From Shinella lacus (GTDB lineage: Bacteria > Pseudomonadota > Alphaproteobacteria > Rhizobiales > Rhizobiaceae), in the NCBI RefSeq assembly GCF_010994755.1, contig NZ_WHSB02000012.1, positions 1 to 64,000 of the forward strand: DNA of 64,000 nt, in the 5' to 3' direction. Of the stretch, positions 1 to 8,584 are shown in pieces. Position 1 is the stretch's first letter, and every line of letters starts with the position of its first letter. The notes beneath the pieces were generated by a model. That model was given only the letters and a program-made list of their open reading frames with translations, made no database searches and had not been told where the DNA came from. The translations under genes were made by a program, and so were the position numbers.

Positions 1-276
1 CTCGAAAGGCTCAGTTACCATGGGTGACGGAGCAAGTTTTGTAATGAAGTGACAACGCCGCCTTCAAGCGATGCGTCGATCGTGACGCCTAGCAACGCGG
101 ATGTCCGCAAACTTACACGCGGGCATATGCGAGCAATCCGATAACGACGCAACGCTAGATGTGCTGAGCAGCGGGTTCTCGGTTAAGCGTTAGCTCCCCA
201 CGATGGAGCTGTCGCAAGGGACGGCCAAGACATCGCCGATCAAGTGATCGCCGTTCAACCGGCAAGCTTTAAAAAG

Positions 277-481
277 TCATTGAGCCGGGAACTCGAGCTT
301 TCTAACATCATAGCCGAGCTCGCTCGCCTTTCGCACCATCCGCTCTAGCCTCTTTTTCGAAGGAACGGCTCGAGAGTAGATCCAAAGTTCCTTCATCGAC
401 GGACTAGCGCTAATGAACCAAGAATTGTCCGGGGACTTGTAGAGGACCCAGTAGTTGAATTTGATCAGCAGCGGATAACGG
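277..481 (-). pseudogene. Lipocalin (Blc-like) gene, 3' fragment cut by an IS
   Basis: About 67 codons reading leftward from the IS3 end to a stop at 277-279. The peptide has the shape of the C-terminal third of a bacterial lipocalin: an aromatic YWVLY strand, then KELWIYSR where Blc proteins have YLWILSR, then a helix ending in ELGYDVRKL. The N-terminal two thirds and the signal peptide are missing; the reading frame simply continues into the IS3 inverted repeat. Blc lipocalins are outer-membrane lipid carriers. The family call rests on pattern recognition only. Confidence 0.5.
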
Positions 482-546
482 TGACCTGAGCCCCTGAACT
501 TCCTCCAGATTTTGGTAGAGTCCGTCGTATCAAGGAGACGGACGGA

Positions 547-813
547 ATGAAGCATTCACGGTTCACGGACGAGCAGATCATCGGGATATTGAAAGAGCAG
601 GAGAGCGGCATGCGGACGGCCGATGTCTGCCGCAAGCACGGGATATCTGAGGCGACCTTTTACAAATACAAGGCGAAGTTCGGCGGCATGGAGGTATCCG
701 ATGCCCGCAAGCTGAAGGCTCTGGAAGACGAGAACGCCAAGCTGAAGAAGCTGCTGGCCGAGACCATGCTGGACAATGCCATTCTGAAAGATGTCGCTTC
801 AAAAAAGTGGTGA
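547..813 (+). CDS. IS3-family transposase OrfA
   Basis: An 88-residue protein with an N-terminal helix-turn-helix of the HTH_8 (transposase 8) type ([16 protein letters not shown], then [13 protein letters not shown]) and a leucine-rich coiled coil in its second half. It ends at a TGA just after an A-AAA-AAG string at 800-807, the classical site for the -1 ribosomal frameshift that makes the OrfAB transposase. OrfA alone normally binds the ends and limits transposition. The ATG lies in the left end of the element; a purine-rich caaggaga precedes it. Confidence 0.9.
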   Translation: MKHSRFTDEQIIGILKEQESGMRTADVCRKHGISEATFYKYKAKFGGMEVSDARKLKALEDENAKLKKLLAETMLDNAILKDVASKKW

Positions 814-1646
814 CGCCCGATGTGAAGCGGGATGCTGTGGCTCATGTCTGCAAACAACATGGGGTGAGCCAGCGTCGGGCGTGTGAGGTTCTGTCCGTTG
901 ATCGGTCGAGTGTGCGATATCGTAGCATTCGACCGGATGACGCTGATATCCGTGAGGCAATGAAGCTGGTGGCGTCCGAACGCCGTCGTTTCGGCTATCG
1001 CCGCATCCACGTCATGCTGGGTCGGCAGGGCATCATCATGAACCTGAAGAAACTGCGGCGTCTCTATCGCGAAGAGAAGCTGACGGTACGCAAACGTGGT
1101 GGACGCAAACGGGCTTTGGGGACGAGACGCCCTCTGGCGCTGCCCTCGCGTGCCAACGAGCGATGGAGCCTGGATTTCGTCAGCGACGCTTTCACAGATG
1201 GTCGTCGCTTTCGGATTCTGGCCGTCGTCGATGACTTTACCCGCGAATGCCTGGCGCTGGTCGCCGACACGTCGCTCTCAGGCCGGCGGCTTGCGCGGGA
1301 ACTCGATGCCGTCATCGCCCAACGAGGCAAGCCACGAACAATTGTCTCCGACAACGGCACGGAGATGACCAGCATGGCCGTTCTGGAATGGTGCCAAAGC
1401 ACGCATGTCGAATGGCATTATATCGCACCGGGCAAACCCATGCAGAATGGCTTCGTAGAAAGTTTCAACGGCAGCTTCCGTGACGAATGCCTCAACGAAA
1501 CACTGTTCTCGTCACTGACGCAGGCGAGGATCGAAATCACAGCATGGAAGGAGGACTACAATCGCAACAGACCGCATTCTTCACTGGGCAACATCACACC
1601 CAGCGAATTCGCAATGAAAATGGCTATGGAAAAACAGGCCGCATAA
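807..1646 (+). CDS. IS3-family transposase OrfB (DDE integrase domain)
   Basis: A 279-residue frame overlapping OrfA in the -1 register, most likely expressed as the OrfAB fusion through slippage at A-AAA-AAG; the GTG at 807 is only the first nominal start. An N-terminal HTH_21 region is followed by the rve integrase core. The catalytic triad is visible as D in [11 protein letters not shown] in VSDNGTEM and E in [13 protein letters not shown], with 35 residues between the second D and the E. The NRPHSSLG and PSEFA tail motifs are typical. It appears intact. Confidence 0.92.
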   Translation: MVTPDVKRDAVAHVCKQHGVSQRRACEVLSVDRSSVRYRSIRPDDADIREAMKLVASERRRFGYRRIHVMLGRQGIIMNLKKLRRLYREEKLTVRKRGGRKRALGTRRPLALPSRANERWSLDFVSDAFTDGRRFRILAVVDDFTRECLALVADTSLSGRRLARELDAVIAQRGKPRTIVSDNGTEMTSMAVLEWCQSTHVEWHYIAPGKPMQNGFVESFNGSFRDECLNETLFSSLTQARIEITAWKEDYNRNRPHSSLGNITPSEFAMKMAMEKQAA

Positions 1647-1857
1647 GGTCAGATTGAAAACCCAAGACTCTCCTGAAAATTGGAGGGACGATGGGTCTCA
1701 GGTCACTGGACCAAACGGTATAGGGCATGCAATCGGCATCCCCTCCACTGGCTTTGTCGCCAGAAATTCAAGGCCTTTGAGGTTCTGCGAGCAACACGGC
1801 CTTAGGTTCGATTCCCTTCAAGAGCAAATCCATTCAGATGGGCCTGACACCCCTTCA

Positions 1858-2913
1858 TTATGAAAGACCGTACCAGGCACCGCGGCCGGCACCGTGCAGG
1901 ACGAGGTGCCCTTGATCTACGAGCGTCCTGAGATGATCCTTAATGGTGTGACGGCTTGCATCGGTGATCCGTACAGCCTCCGCGACCGTAATTCGCCCGT
2001 GCTCTCGTGCCAACTCGAGTAATGTCACGGATAATTCCGGCATGTCGGCGAGGATAATACGCTCGCGCTCCATTTTCTTCTCAAGTCGCGTCTTCTGCTG
2101 ATGCAGCGCTCTCAGAAAGTACTCGATCCAGGGATTCCAGTCGGGCTCGGCGTTGCGTATCGTTCCCTGCGTGCGCCGAAGCGAGATGTAGTAGCTCTCC
2201 TTGCTTTGCTCGATGATGCTTTCGAGCGAGCTGTAGGGGACGTAAGCGTAGCCGGCACGCAGGAGCAACAAGGTGGTCAGAATTCGTGATAGGCGGCCAT
2301 TGCCATCCTGGAATGGATGGATTTCCAGGAAAACGACAATGAAGATCGCGACGACCAAAAGTGGATGAAGCCGCTTTTCTTGCCCTTGCTCATCCAGCCA
2401 GGCGATCAGGTCTTCCATTCGACGCGGCGTATCGAACGGCGATGCCGTTTCGAAAACTATGCCGAGGCTCTGGCCCCGTTCGTTGAACGTTTCCACGTTG
2501 TTTGAGAGGGTTTTATAGGCGCCGCGATGCCGCTCGTCCTTTGTCGAATGCGCAAGAAGATCGCGGTGGAGCTGACGGATATGATTCTCGGTGAACGAAA
2601 TAGCTTCGTAAGCACTGAAGATCGTCTCCATCACCTCCGCATAGCCGGCAACCTCTTGCTCGTCGCGTGTCGTAAACGACCCCAAGCGGATGTTTGCCAA
2701 AAGCTTTTCGACCTCTCGGTCGGTGAGGCGTGCGCCTTCGATACGTGTGGAGGAACCGACGCTTTCGATCGTGGCCACACGCCGGAGGCTGGACAACCGC
2801 TCGGGCGCGATCCGGCCGATCGCACGCCAAGCACCCTTGAATTCGTCGATTTCGGCGATCAGCGACAGGACTTCGGGCGTGATCCGGACCGGCACCGTAT
2901 TTAAAAATTCCAT
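1858..2913 (-). CDS. Fic-family protein (class II, N-terminal inhibitory helix)
   Basis: A 351-residue Fic protein, probably an AMP transferase or deAMPylase acting on a protein hydroxyl side chain. The complete active-site motif HPFQDGNGRLSR lies at residues 199-210, with the catalytic His first and the Mg/phosphate-binding D/N/R residues all present. An inhibitory-helix motif of the (S/T)xxxE(G/N) type is seen as STRIEG around residues 55-60, so activity is expected to be repressed in cis. The last 60 residues look like a winged helix-turn-helix (ITVAEAVRITDASRHTIKDHL), as in many Fic/DUF4172-type proteins. It stands alone between two IS elements; no antitoxin gene adjoins it. Confidence 0.9.
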   Translation of the reverse strand: MEFLNTVPVRITPEVLSLIAEIDEFKGAWRAIGRIAPERLSSLRRVATIESVGSSTRIEGARLTDREVEKLLANIRLGSFTTRDEQEVAGYAEVMETIFSAYEAISFTENHIRQLHRDLLAHSTKDERHRGAYKTLSNNVETFNERGQSLGIVFETASPFDTPRRMEDLIAWLDEQGQEKRLHPLLVVAIFIVVFLEIHPFQDGNGRLSRILTTLLLLRAGYAYVPYSSLESIIEQSKESYYISLRRTQGTIRNAEPDWNPWIEYFLRALHQQKTRLEKKMERERIILADMPELSVTLLELAREHGRITVAEAVRITDASRHTIKDHLRTLVDQGHLVLHGAGRGAWYGLS

Positions 2914-3248
2914 TTACTCATCCGATCCCATCCAATTCCCGAAACGCTGTTATGCACTATTTGTCCATCCATTTCCATCCAATCTCCGCGGAGAGCTTGT
3001 CTGATCTGTTAGTAGTGAGCCAGATGAGTGGCAGTTCGGTTTCCTATGTCATGGACAAGGCACTGGCGACCGAGGACGAGGATTTCCAAGTCTCTGACGT
3101 CTCTAAGAGTTCGGATGAGATCAGCGATCTTCCAATTTGCGCTGTCGTTAACCGATCATGCGGGAAGATAACCTTCCATGCACCCTCTCATGTCAACGCC
3201 GGAGCAAATTATGGCCAGGCGGCGGAGTAAAACCAGGCCACTTGTGGC

Positions 3249-3302
3249 GCATGCATGAGACCTCCGGGAGGGCGTAGCCCGAGCGGGGGTCTCATGCATG
3301 CG
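3249..3302. repeat. Perfect 15-bp inverted repeat downstream of istB
   Basis: CGCATGCATGAGACC at 3249-3263 pairs exactly with its reverse complement at 3288-3302 around a 24-base loop that is itself GC rich (cctccgggagggc). It lies just inside the left IS21 end, after the istB stop. It could end or protect istAB transcripts, or block outside transcription from entering the element. Confidence 0.7.
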
Positions 3303-3322
3303 TGGCGATTTTCAAGGAGGGT

Positions 3323-4081
3323 TTAGCCGGCCTTTCTGGCGCGGCTTTGGGCGAGACGATAGCTGTCGCCGTTCATCTCGAGGATATTGACGTGGTGGGT
3401 GATGCGATCGAGAAGAGCGCCGGTCAGACGCTCCGATCCTAAGGTCTCCGTCCATTCATCAAACGGGAGATTGCTGGTGATGAGAGTGGCGCCGCGCTCG
3501 TAGCGTTGCGAGATCAGCTCGAACAGCAACTCCGCCCCGGTCTTCGACAACGGCACGAAGCCCAGTTCATCGATGATGAGCAGCTTGTAGGCTGCCATCT
3601 GCTTCTGGAAGCGCAGCAGACGTCGCTCATCACGCGCCTCCATCATCTCGCTGACCAAGGCAGCCGCTGTTATGAAGCCGACGGACAGGCCCTTCTGGCA
3701 GGCGGCCAAGCCGAGCCCGAGCGCGACATGCGTCTTGCCCGTCCCGCTGGGGCCAAGAGCAATGACGTTCTCGCGGCGCTCGATCCATTCGCATCACGCC
3801 AACTCCAGCACCTGCATCTTGTTCAGCTTGGGTATAGCGGTAAAGTCGAAGCTATCCAGGCTTTTGACGACCGGGAGCTTGGCCGCCTTGATCCGGCGTT
3901 CGACCTTGCGCCGGTCCCGCTCGATCATCTCCCGCTCGGCAAGCCGAAAGAGATATCCGACATGATCGACGCCTTCGGTGGCGCATAACCGGGCCAGCTT
4001 CTGTTACTCGCGCTGGAAGGTCGGCAGCTTCAGGGCCTTGAGATAATGGGCGAGGAGGATGTCGGGTGCTTCGGTGCTCAT
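3323..4081 (-). pseudogene. istB: istB, IS21 helper ATPase with two premature stops
   Basis: Read through from the ATG at 4081, the frame encodes a full-length IstB of about 252 residues, the AAA+ ATPase that assists IstA. It includes Walker A GPSGTGKTH and Walker B LLIIDELGF. Two in-frame stops interrupt it: codon 26 is TAA (4004-4006, after the PTFQRE segment) and codon 96 is TGA (3794-3796, before CEWIERR, where a CGA arginine codon would be expected). Only the C-terminal 128 residues remain as an open frame from an internal ATG at 3709. The start overlaps the istA stop as ATGA. Confidence 0.85.
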
Positions 4082-5574
4082 GCCGCTTCTCCTGCATCAG
4101 GCGACAGAAGGCGCATATACGCCTTTGCAGAGGTCTTCTCGCCCGTCGCCCTCGGCAGGTACGGGTAGATCGACAGGTCCAATCGCGGCGGCCGGCGTTC
4201 TACGCGGCACACGATCAGATGCTTGACGGCGTCGAAGCCGATCGCGCCGAGCTGGATGGCCTGCTTCACGGCCGCATGCAGGTCGGCAAGGTCGAAGCTC
4301 TCCAGAAGACGGAGAACCTGCACATATTCCCGCCGCCCATGTTTTGCCATGCGGCCTTCCATCAGCCGGCGCAGCGTCGCGAACTCGTCCGGCAGATCCC
4401 GGCCCTGGAGTGGCGCTGTCTGATCCAGCGCATTGATCTTTTGCTCGATCAGCGGCAGGTAATGGACGGGATCGAAGACGACGTCTTCCCGTTCCCAGCA
4501 TCGCGGATGACGCGCGATGATCTCGCCGCGGCAGCCGATCACCACCTGATCGAAATAGCCCCGGACCCAGACGTCCTGATGGCCGTAGGCTACCGGTACG
4601 GAATAGTCGTTCGTTTTGTAGCGCACCAGCGACTGGGCTGTCACAACAGCGCTGGCCTGGTCGCAGGCATCAAACGGCGATGCCGGCAAGGGACGCATGG
4701 CCGCAAGATCGCGCTGCAGCCGTTCGCCAATCGTCTCGCTCTCGCCCCGCAGCTTGTCGCGCTGGCGTTTGCGGCACTGCTCTTCCAGAAAAGCATTGAA
4801 CGCATCCCATGTCGGGAACTGTGGGATCGGTACCATGAAGTTGCGACGGGCATAGCCCACGAGACCCTCGACATTCCCTTTATCGTTGCCCTTTCCCGGA
4901 CGGCCATAGCGATCCCGGATCAGGTAGTGGGACAGGAAGCCGCTGAACAGCGCTGCCCGCTTGCGTGTGCCGTCGGGCAGGATCTTTGCCACCAGGCAAC
5001 GGTCGTTGTCATAGACGATCGACTGCGGCACGGCCCCGAAGAACGCAAAGGCGTGGACATGACCATCCACCCAGGCTTCGGCCACTGCCGCCGGATAGGC
5101 ACGCACATAGCATCCGTCGCTATGAGGAAGATCCAGCACAAAGAAGCGAGCTTTCTGCTCGACGCCGCCGATCACCACCGTCGCCTCGCCGAAATCGGCC
5201 TGCGCATGGCCCGGTGGATGCGACAACGGCACGAACACCTCCTCGCGGCGTTGATCCCGCTCGCGCATATAATCCTTGATGATCGTGTAGCCGCCGGTGA
5301 AGCCGCACTCGTCACGAAGCCTGTCGAACACCCGTTTGGCAGTATGCCGCTGCTTGCGCGGCATCACCATGTCAGCTTCCAGCCACTGCTCGATCGTCGA
5401 AACGAATGCATCCAGCTTCGGACGCCGGATCGGCGAACGTCGCTGATAGCCGGGCGGTGTCGAATACGACAGCATCTTGGCCACGCTGTCGCGCGATATG
5501 TTGAAATGCTTTGCTGCCTGACGCTGCGTCATCCCTTCGGAAACAGCCAGCCGAACCCTCAGATAAAGTTCCAC
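4078..5574 (-). CDS. istA: IS21-family transposase IstA
   Basis: A 498-residue transposase of normal length. The N-terminus has a helix-turn-helix (MTQRQAAKHFNISRDSVAKM). The integrase core shows the acidic triad: D in HAQADFGEA, D in IVYDND and E in KGNVEGLVGYARR. The C-terminal region has the beta-rich domain common to IstA (SVPVAYGHQDVWVRGYFD). The ATG lies about 120 bp inside the right element end. The gene is intact, but its partner istB is not, and both are needed for efficient IS21 movement. Confidence 0.95.
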   Translation of the reverse strand: MELYLRVRLAVSEGMTQRQAAKHFNISRDSVAKMLSYSTPPGYQRRSPIRRPKLDAFVSTIEQWLEADMVMPRKQRHTAKRVFDRLRDECGFTGGYTIIKDYMRERDQRREEVFVPLSHPPGHAQADFGEATVVIGGVEQKARFFVLDLPHSDGCYVRAYPAAVAEAWVDGHVHAFAFFGAVPQSIVYDNDRCLVAKILPDGTRKRAALFSGFLSHYLIRDRYGRPGKGNDKGNVEGLVGYARRNFMVPIPQFPTWDAFNAFLEEQCRKRQRDKLRGESETIGERLQRDLAAMRPLPASPFDACDQASAVVTAQSLVRYKTNDYSVPVAYGHQDVWVRGYFDQVVIGCRGEIIARHPRCWEREDVVFDPVHYLPLIEQKINALDQTAPLQGRDLPDEFATLRRLMEGRMAKHGRREYVQVLRLLESFDLADLHAAVKQAIQLGAIGFDAVKHLIVCRVERRPPRLDLSIYPYLPRATGEKTSAKAYMRLLSPDAGEAA

Positions 5575-5696
5575 GGTGTAGATCCCCTGTCCCTCCTGCG
5601 TTCATTGCAGAAAGGAAATAGGTGGCCGGATTTTACTCCGCCCGCGGCAGCATTATGCCGCCGCTACCGTGGCCGACTTTTGCACCGCCGCTTTCA

Positions 5697-6338
5697 GGTC
5701 TCCATGCTCTGTTGTTGCTCAACGCCGGTTGGGTGACGCTATCGGCTGTACATTCGGACTGTTCCCAAAGCGCATAGGCCCGCGTGACGGAGTCCAGATT
5801 TAGATCCATTGGACCGCACCAGCAGGCCAGCGCCTTGGCTAAAGCCTCGGTGGAGCGGTCCTATACGACCTGAGTTGAACTCATCTTAAAAATGGAACCG
5901 AATGAACGCCGCAATCTACCGCCAGCGGTATCTATAAGACAGGCGTTTCCAACGAACTTGTTTAGGTATCGGCACGGCAATCTCCACGAGCCTCGGCACG
6001 GCGCTGGATCGTAGGATAAACAGAGACAAACTTCACGTTTTGAAATGAATGGCCACCGAATGAGTTCCTATTCTGTGCCAGTGCGAGTGTCTCTTCGAGA
6101 AAGCCCATACCAGACATTGCTCGACGACACACGAATCAAGGAGTTGACAGCATGAAAAATCCAGTTGGATTTTAACATCTCTGCGAGAACACAGCCCTCC
6201 GTGCAGGCGATGGCTTGTTATTCTTCGCGACTTGTTCGGCCAGGCCTTCTACTTTCTCTAGTGTTTGTCGGCTGGCATCGAATGGGTAGACTTCGCTGGA
6301 ATGTCGCTGCTCCCAAGTTTCAATCAGAGCGGCTTATC
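5697..6338. other. Intergenic, no recognisable gene
   Basis: About 640 bases between the IS21 right end and the ROK regulator stop. A frame at 6165-6590 on the plus strand mostly overlaps the regulator antisense and has no family pattern. A good ribosome site (caaggag) at about 6137 leads only to the seven-codon frame MKNPVGF. I see no RNA gene or IS end here. Confidence 0.5.
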
Positions 6339-7538
6339 TCATCCAGCCATGTCGATTTCGATACGGGAGTTGTCGAAGCAGCGTTGATGGGCGATGGCGG
6401 CGACACCTATGGCGCATTCATAGGGTTCGAGGCTGAAAAGGCGCACGTCCGGTGCGGGCAGGCCGGGAACGATGCCGGAAGCGACGTCGCGGCGCAGCTC
6501 CTCAAGGATGAGAGAAAGAACCGGGCCTACCGCGCCACCGAGGAAGATCGTCGAAGGGTTGAAGATATTGGCAAGGCTAACGATGCCTAGCGTCAGCCAT
6601 CCGGCAAGATCGGTAACGGAAGCTACGGCGGTGGGCTCGCCGGAAACAAACCGCTCGGCCACCTCGGCGGAAAGTGCCTCGAATTGGGCTTCTTCGAGAT
6701 CGTCCGTTCCCCAATAGGACCGCGCCAATGCGTCGAGCCCGACACGGCTTTCAAGACAACCACGGTGACCGCAACTGCATACGGCGCCGTCACGCGCGAT
6801 GCGCATGTGGCCAAGCTCGCCTGTCGCGCCGCTCGCACCGCGCAGGAGGCGGCCGTTCATCACCGCCGCGCCGCCACATCCTCGACCTATGACGAGAAAG
6901 ACCGAGCAACCGGTCTGGAGTTCCGGCATGGTATAGACAGAGCCGAACGCCGCCGCGCCCGCGTCGTTTTCCACGAAACAGGGCCGTCCAATGGCTGCCT
7001 GCAACGGCGTCAGGAGATCGACGCCCTTCCAGCCGAGGATCGGCAGATTGATGACAAAACCTTCCAGATTGACAACGCCAGGCACGGTGACACCGACGCC
7101 CTGGACGCGGCCAGCATAACGCAGGTCGCGCTCCAGCATCGCGACATGGGCGGCAATCCCGTCCACGACCTCCTCCGGCGTGATCGTTCTGCTGACATGC
7201 ACATCGGATGTTGCAACACTGCTTGCCGTCAGATCGATCAGCGCATAGCGGAGAATGCCGACACCGATCTCGACGCCGAGAAAGTAAACGGCGCCAGGGT
7301 TGAGCGCGAGCGCAACGCCTGGCCGGCCGGCATCACGGGCTGCGCCGCGCATTTTAGCGAGCGGCTGCACCTCACGCACCAGCCCGCGCAGGGTTAGCCC
7401 GTTAACGAGCCGCGTCACCGAAGCCGGTGTCACCTCGAGATGACGGGCGATCTCGGCGCGGCTCGCCGACCCACTCAGTCGCAGGAAGCGAAGGATTTGC
7501 CGCTCATTGACTTCCTTGGCAAGCGTCTGGTCTGCCAT
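6339..7538 (-). CDS. ROK-family transcriptional regulator
   Basis: A NagC/XylR-type regulator of about 399 residues. The N-terminus is a winged helix-turn-helix (SASRAEIARHLEVTPASVTRL); the rest is a ROK sugar-binding fold with the zinc motif CSCGHRGCLE and the VENDAGAAAFG segment. I chose the ATG at 7538 (MADQTLAKEVNERQ), which has gggagg 14-20 bases upstream and matches the usual family start; the frame stays open to 7727. It is transcribed divergently from the sugar transport operon that starts at 7826 and probably represses it until a sugar or sugar phosphate binds. Confidence 0.88.
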   Translation of the reverse strand: MADQTLAKEVNERQILRFLRLSGSASRAEIARHLEVTPASVTRLVNGLTLRGLVREVQPLAKMRGAARDAGRPGVALALNPGAVYFLGVEIGVGILRYALIDLTASSVATSDVHVSRTITPEEVVDGIAAHVAMLERDLRYAGRVQGVGVTVPGVVNLEGFVINLPILGWKGVDLLTPLQAAIGRPCFVENDAGAAAFGSVYTMPELQTGCSVFLVIGRGCGGAAVMNGRLLRGASGATGELGHMRIARDGAVCSCGHRGCLESRVGLDALARSYWGTDDLEEAQFEALSAEVAERFVSGEPTAVASVTDLAGWLTLGIVSLANIFNPSTIFLGGAVGPVLSLILEELRRDVASGIVPGLPAPDVRLFSLEPYECAIGVAAIAHQRCFDNSRIEIDMAG

Positions 7539-7598
7539 CTCGAAATCCACCACCTCCCGATCTGCGATCCACATTCCCTCCCTGAAATAATCGCATTT

Positions 7599-7799
7599 AT
7601 ATCTTTTGTAAAAAATATCTTTTCTGTTCTCCAGGAAATGCCCATCGGGCGCTTCCTCGCCTTTTCCAGTTTGCTGCCTAAAATATAGGCGAATGCAAAT
7701 TATGTCAGCTATATTGACGCAATTCATGTTGGAAGGCCTCGAAAAGATTAACCGTTGACAAGGAGCAACCCTTCATATTTATTACTTTAAGAAAGATAT
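7599..7799. promoter_or_regulatory. Divergent promoter region with repeated ATATCTTTT motif
   Basis: ATATCTTTT occurs at 7599-7607 and again at 7616-7624, 17 bp apart. The core AAAGATAT appears inverted at 7792-7799, just before the transporter ribosome site. A TTGACA box at 7755-7760 faces the transporter genes, with an AT-rich stretch at the -10 distance. The repeats are candidate ROK operators; this is inferred from position only. Confidence 0.4.
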
Positions 7800-7825
7800 C
7801 TATCCAGGCTCAGGGAGGAGGTTGG

Positions 7826-8569
7826 ATGAGCAAGCTTGCCAGTCTCGAAAAGATCGTCATGGAATTCGGCGCCATCCGGGCGCTCGACGGCGTGTCGATC
7901 GACATCAACCGCGGCGAAGTGCTAGGCCTGATGGGCGACAACGGCGCCGGCAAATCGACATTGGTGAAAACCATCGCCGGCAATTTCCAGCCGACCTCCG
8001 GCCGATACGTCTTCGAGGACCAGGAGGTCCGTCTCTCCGGTCCGGCCGATGCCCGCCGGCACGGCATCGAGGTGGTCTACCAGGATCTGGCGCTCTGCAA
8101 CAATCTCACAGCCGCAGCCAACGTTTTCCTCGGACGCGAGCCGATGCGGCAGGTCGGGCCGTTCCGCGTGCTCGACAAGAAGCTGATGAACACGCGCTCG
8201 GCGGAAATCTTCCAGGAGCTGAAATCCGAGACACGGCCCGCCGATCTCGTCGATCGCATGTCCGGCGGCCAGCGGCAGGCCGTCGCGATCGCCCGTACCC
8301 GGCTTTCCAATTCCAAGCTGGTCTTGATGGACGAGCCGACCGCCGCCATCAGCGTGCGGCAGGTGGCCGAGGTGCTGGCACTGATCCGGCGAATGAAGGA
8401 ACAGGGCCTCTCGGTCATCCTCATCAGCCATCGCATGCCCGATGTTTTCGACGTCTGCGACCGGGTTGTCGTCATGCGGCGCGGTCGCAAGGTCGCCGAC
8501 AAACGCATAGACCAATCGAGCCCGGAGGAGGTCACCGGCCTCATCACCGGCGCCATCCAGGCCGCTTAA
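7826..8569 (+). CDS. Sugar ABC transporter ATP-binding protein (FrcA-like, single domain)
   Basis: A 247-residue ATPase with Walker A GDNGAGKST, signature MSGGQRQAVAIAR, Walker B LVLMDEPTAA and switch His in LISHRM. It has one ABC domain, unlike the fused double-domain RbsA proteins near 47 and 51 kb, so it resembles FrcA of rhizobial fructose uptake and must work as a homodimer. The ATG at 7826 follows a strong agggaggagg. It is the first gene of the plus-strand operon; the permease follows after 15 bases. Confidence 0.92.
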   Translation: MSKLASLEKIVMEFGAIRALDGVSIDINRGEVLGLMGDNGAGKSTLVKTIAGNFQPTSGRYVFEDQEVRLSGPADARRHGIEVVYQDLALCNNLTAAANVFLGREPMRQVGPFRVLDKKLMNTRSAEIFQELKSETRPADLVDRMSGGQRQAVAIARTRLSNSKLVLMDEPTAAISVRQVAEVLALIRRMKEQGLSVILISHRMPDVFDVCDRVVVMRRGRKVADKRIDQSSPEEVTGLITGAIQAA

Positions 8570-8584
8570 GGAGGAAGGAGAACC

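Larger units (their letters stand above)
482..1705 (+). mobile_element. IS3-family element (IS407-like group)
   Basis: The element carries two overlapping frames, orfA and orfB. Its ends are imperfect inverted repeats: the left begins TGACCTGAGCCCC at 482 and the right, read inward from 1705, begins TGACCTGAGACCC, with further matches over about 36 bp. This size and layout fit IS3 elements of the IS407 type. No 4-bp target duplication is obvious (left flank ends aacgg, right flank starts ctgga), so the flanks may have rearranged after insertion. Confidence 0.85.
3191..5696 (-). mobile_element. IS21-family element with defective istB
   Basis: The element carries istA and istB on the minus strand. 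Each end has two tandem copies of a roughly 21-bp terminal repeat, as is usual for IS21. The outer left copy starts TGTCAACGCCGGAGCAAA at 3191 and the outer right copy, read inward from 5696, starts TGAAAGCGGCGGTGCAAAA, giving TG...CA ends. The inner pair, GGCGGAGTAAAA, lies at 3221 and 5631-5642. No target duplication is obvious. With istB broken the copy is probably immobile unless helped in trans. Confidence 0.85.

Noticed and set aside
1800-1840. tRNA-like GGTTCGATTCC string, possible attachment site
   Set aside because: The flanking bases do not form a T-stem or acceptor stem, and no anticodon arm lies upstream.
4066-5736. 556-codon plus-strand frame
   Set aside because: It is antisense to istA, rich in His/Arg with no family pattern; a shadow of the transposase codon bias.
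6165-6590. 141-codon plus-strand frame
   Set aside because: More than half lies antisense to the ROK regulator and there is no ribosome site or family match.
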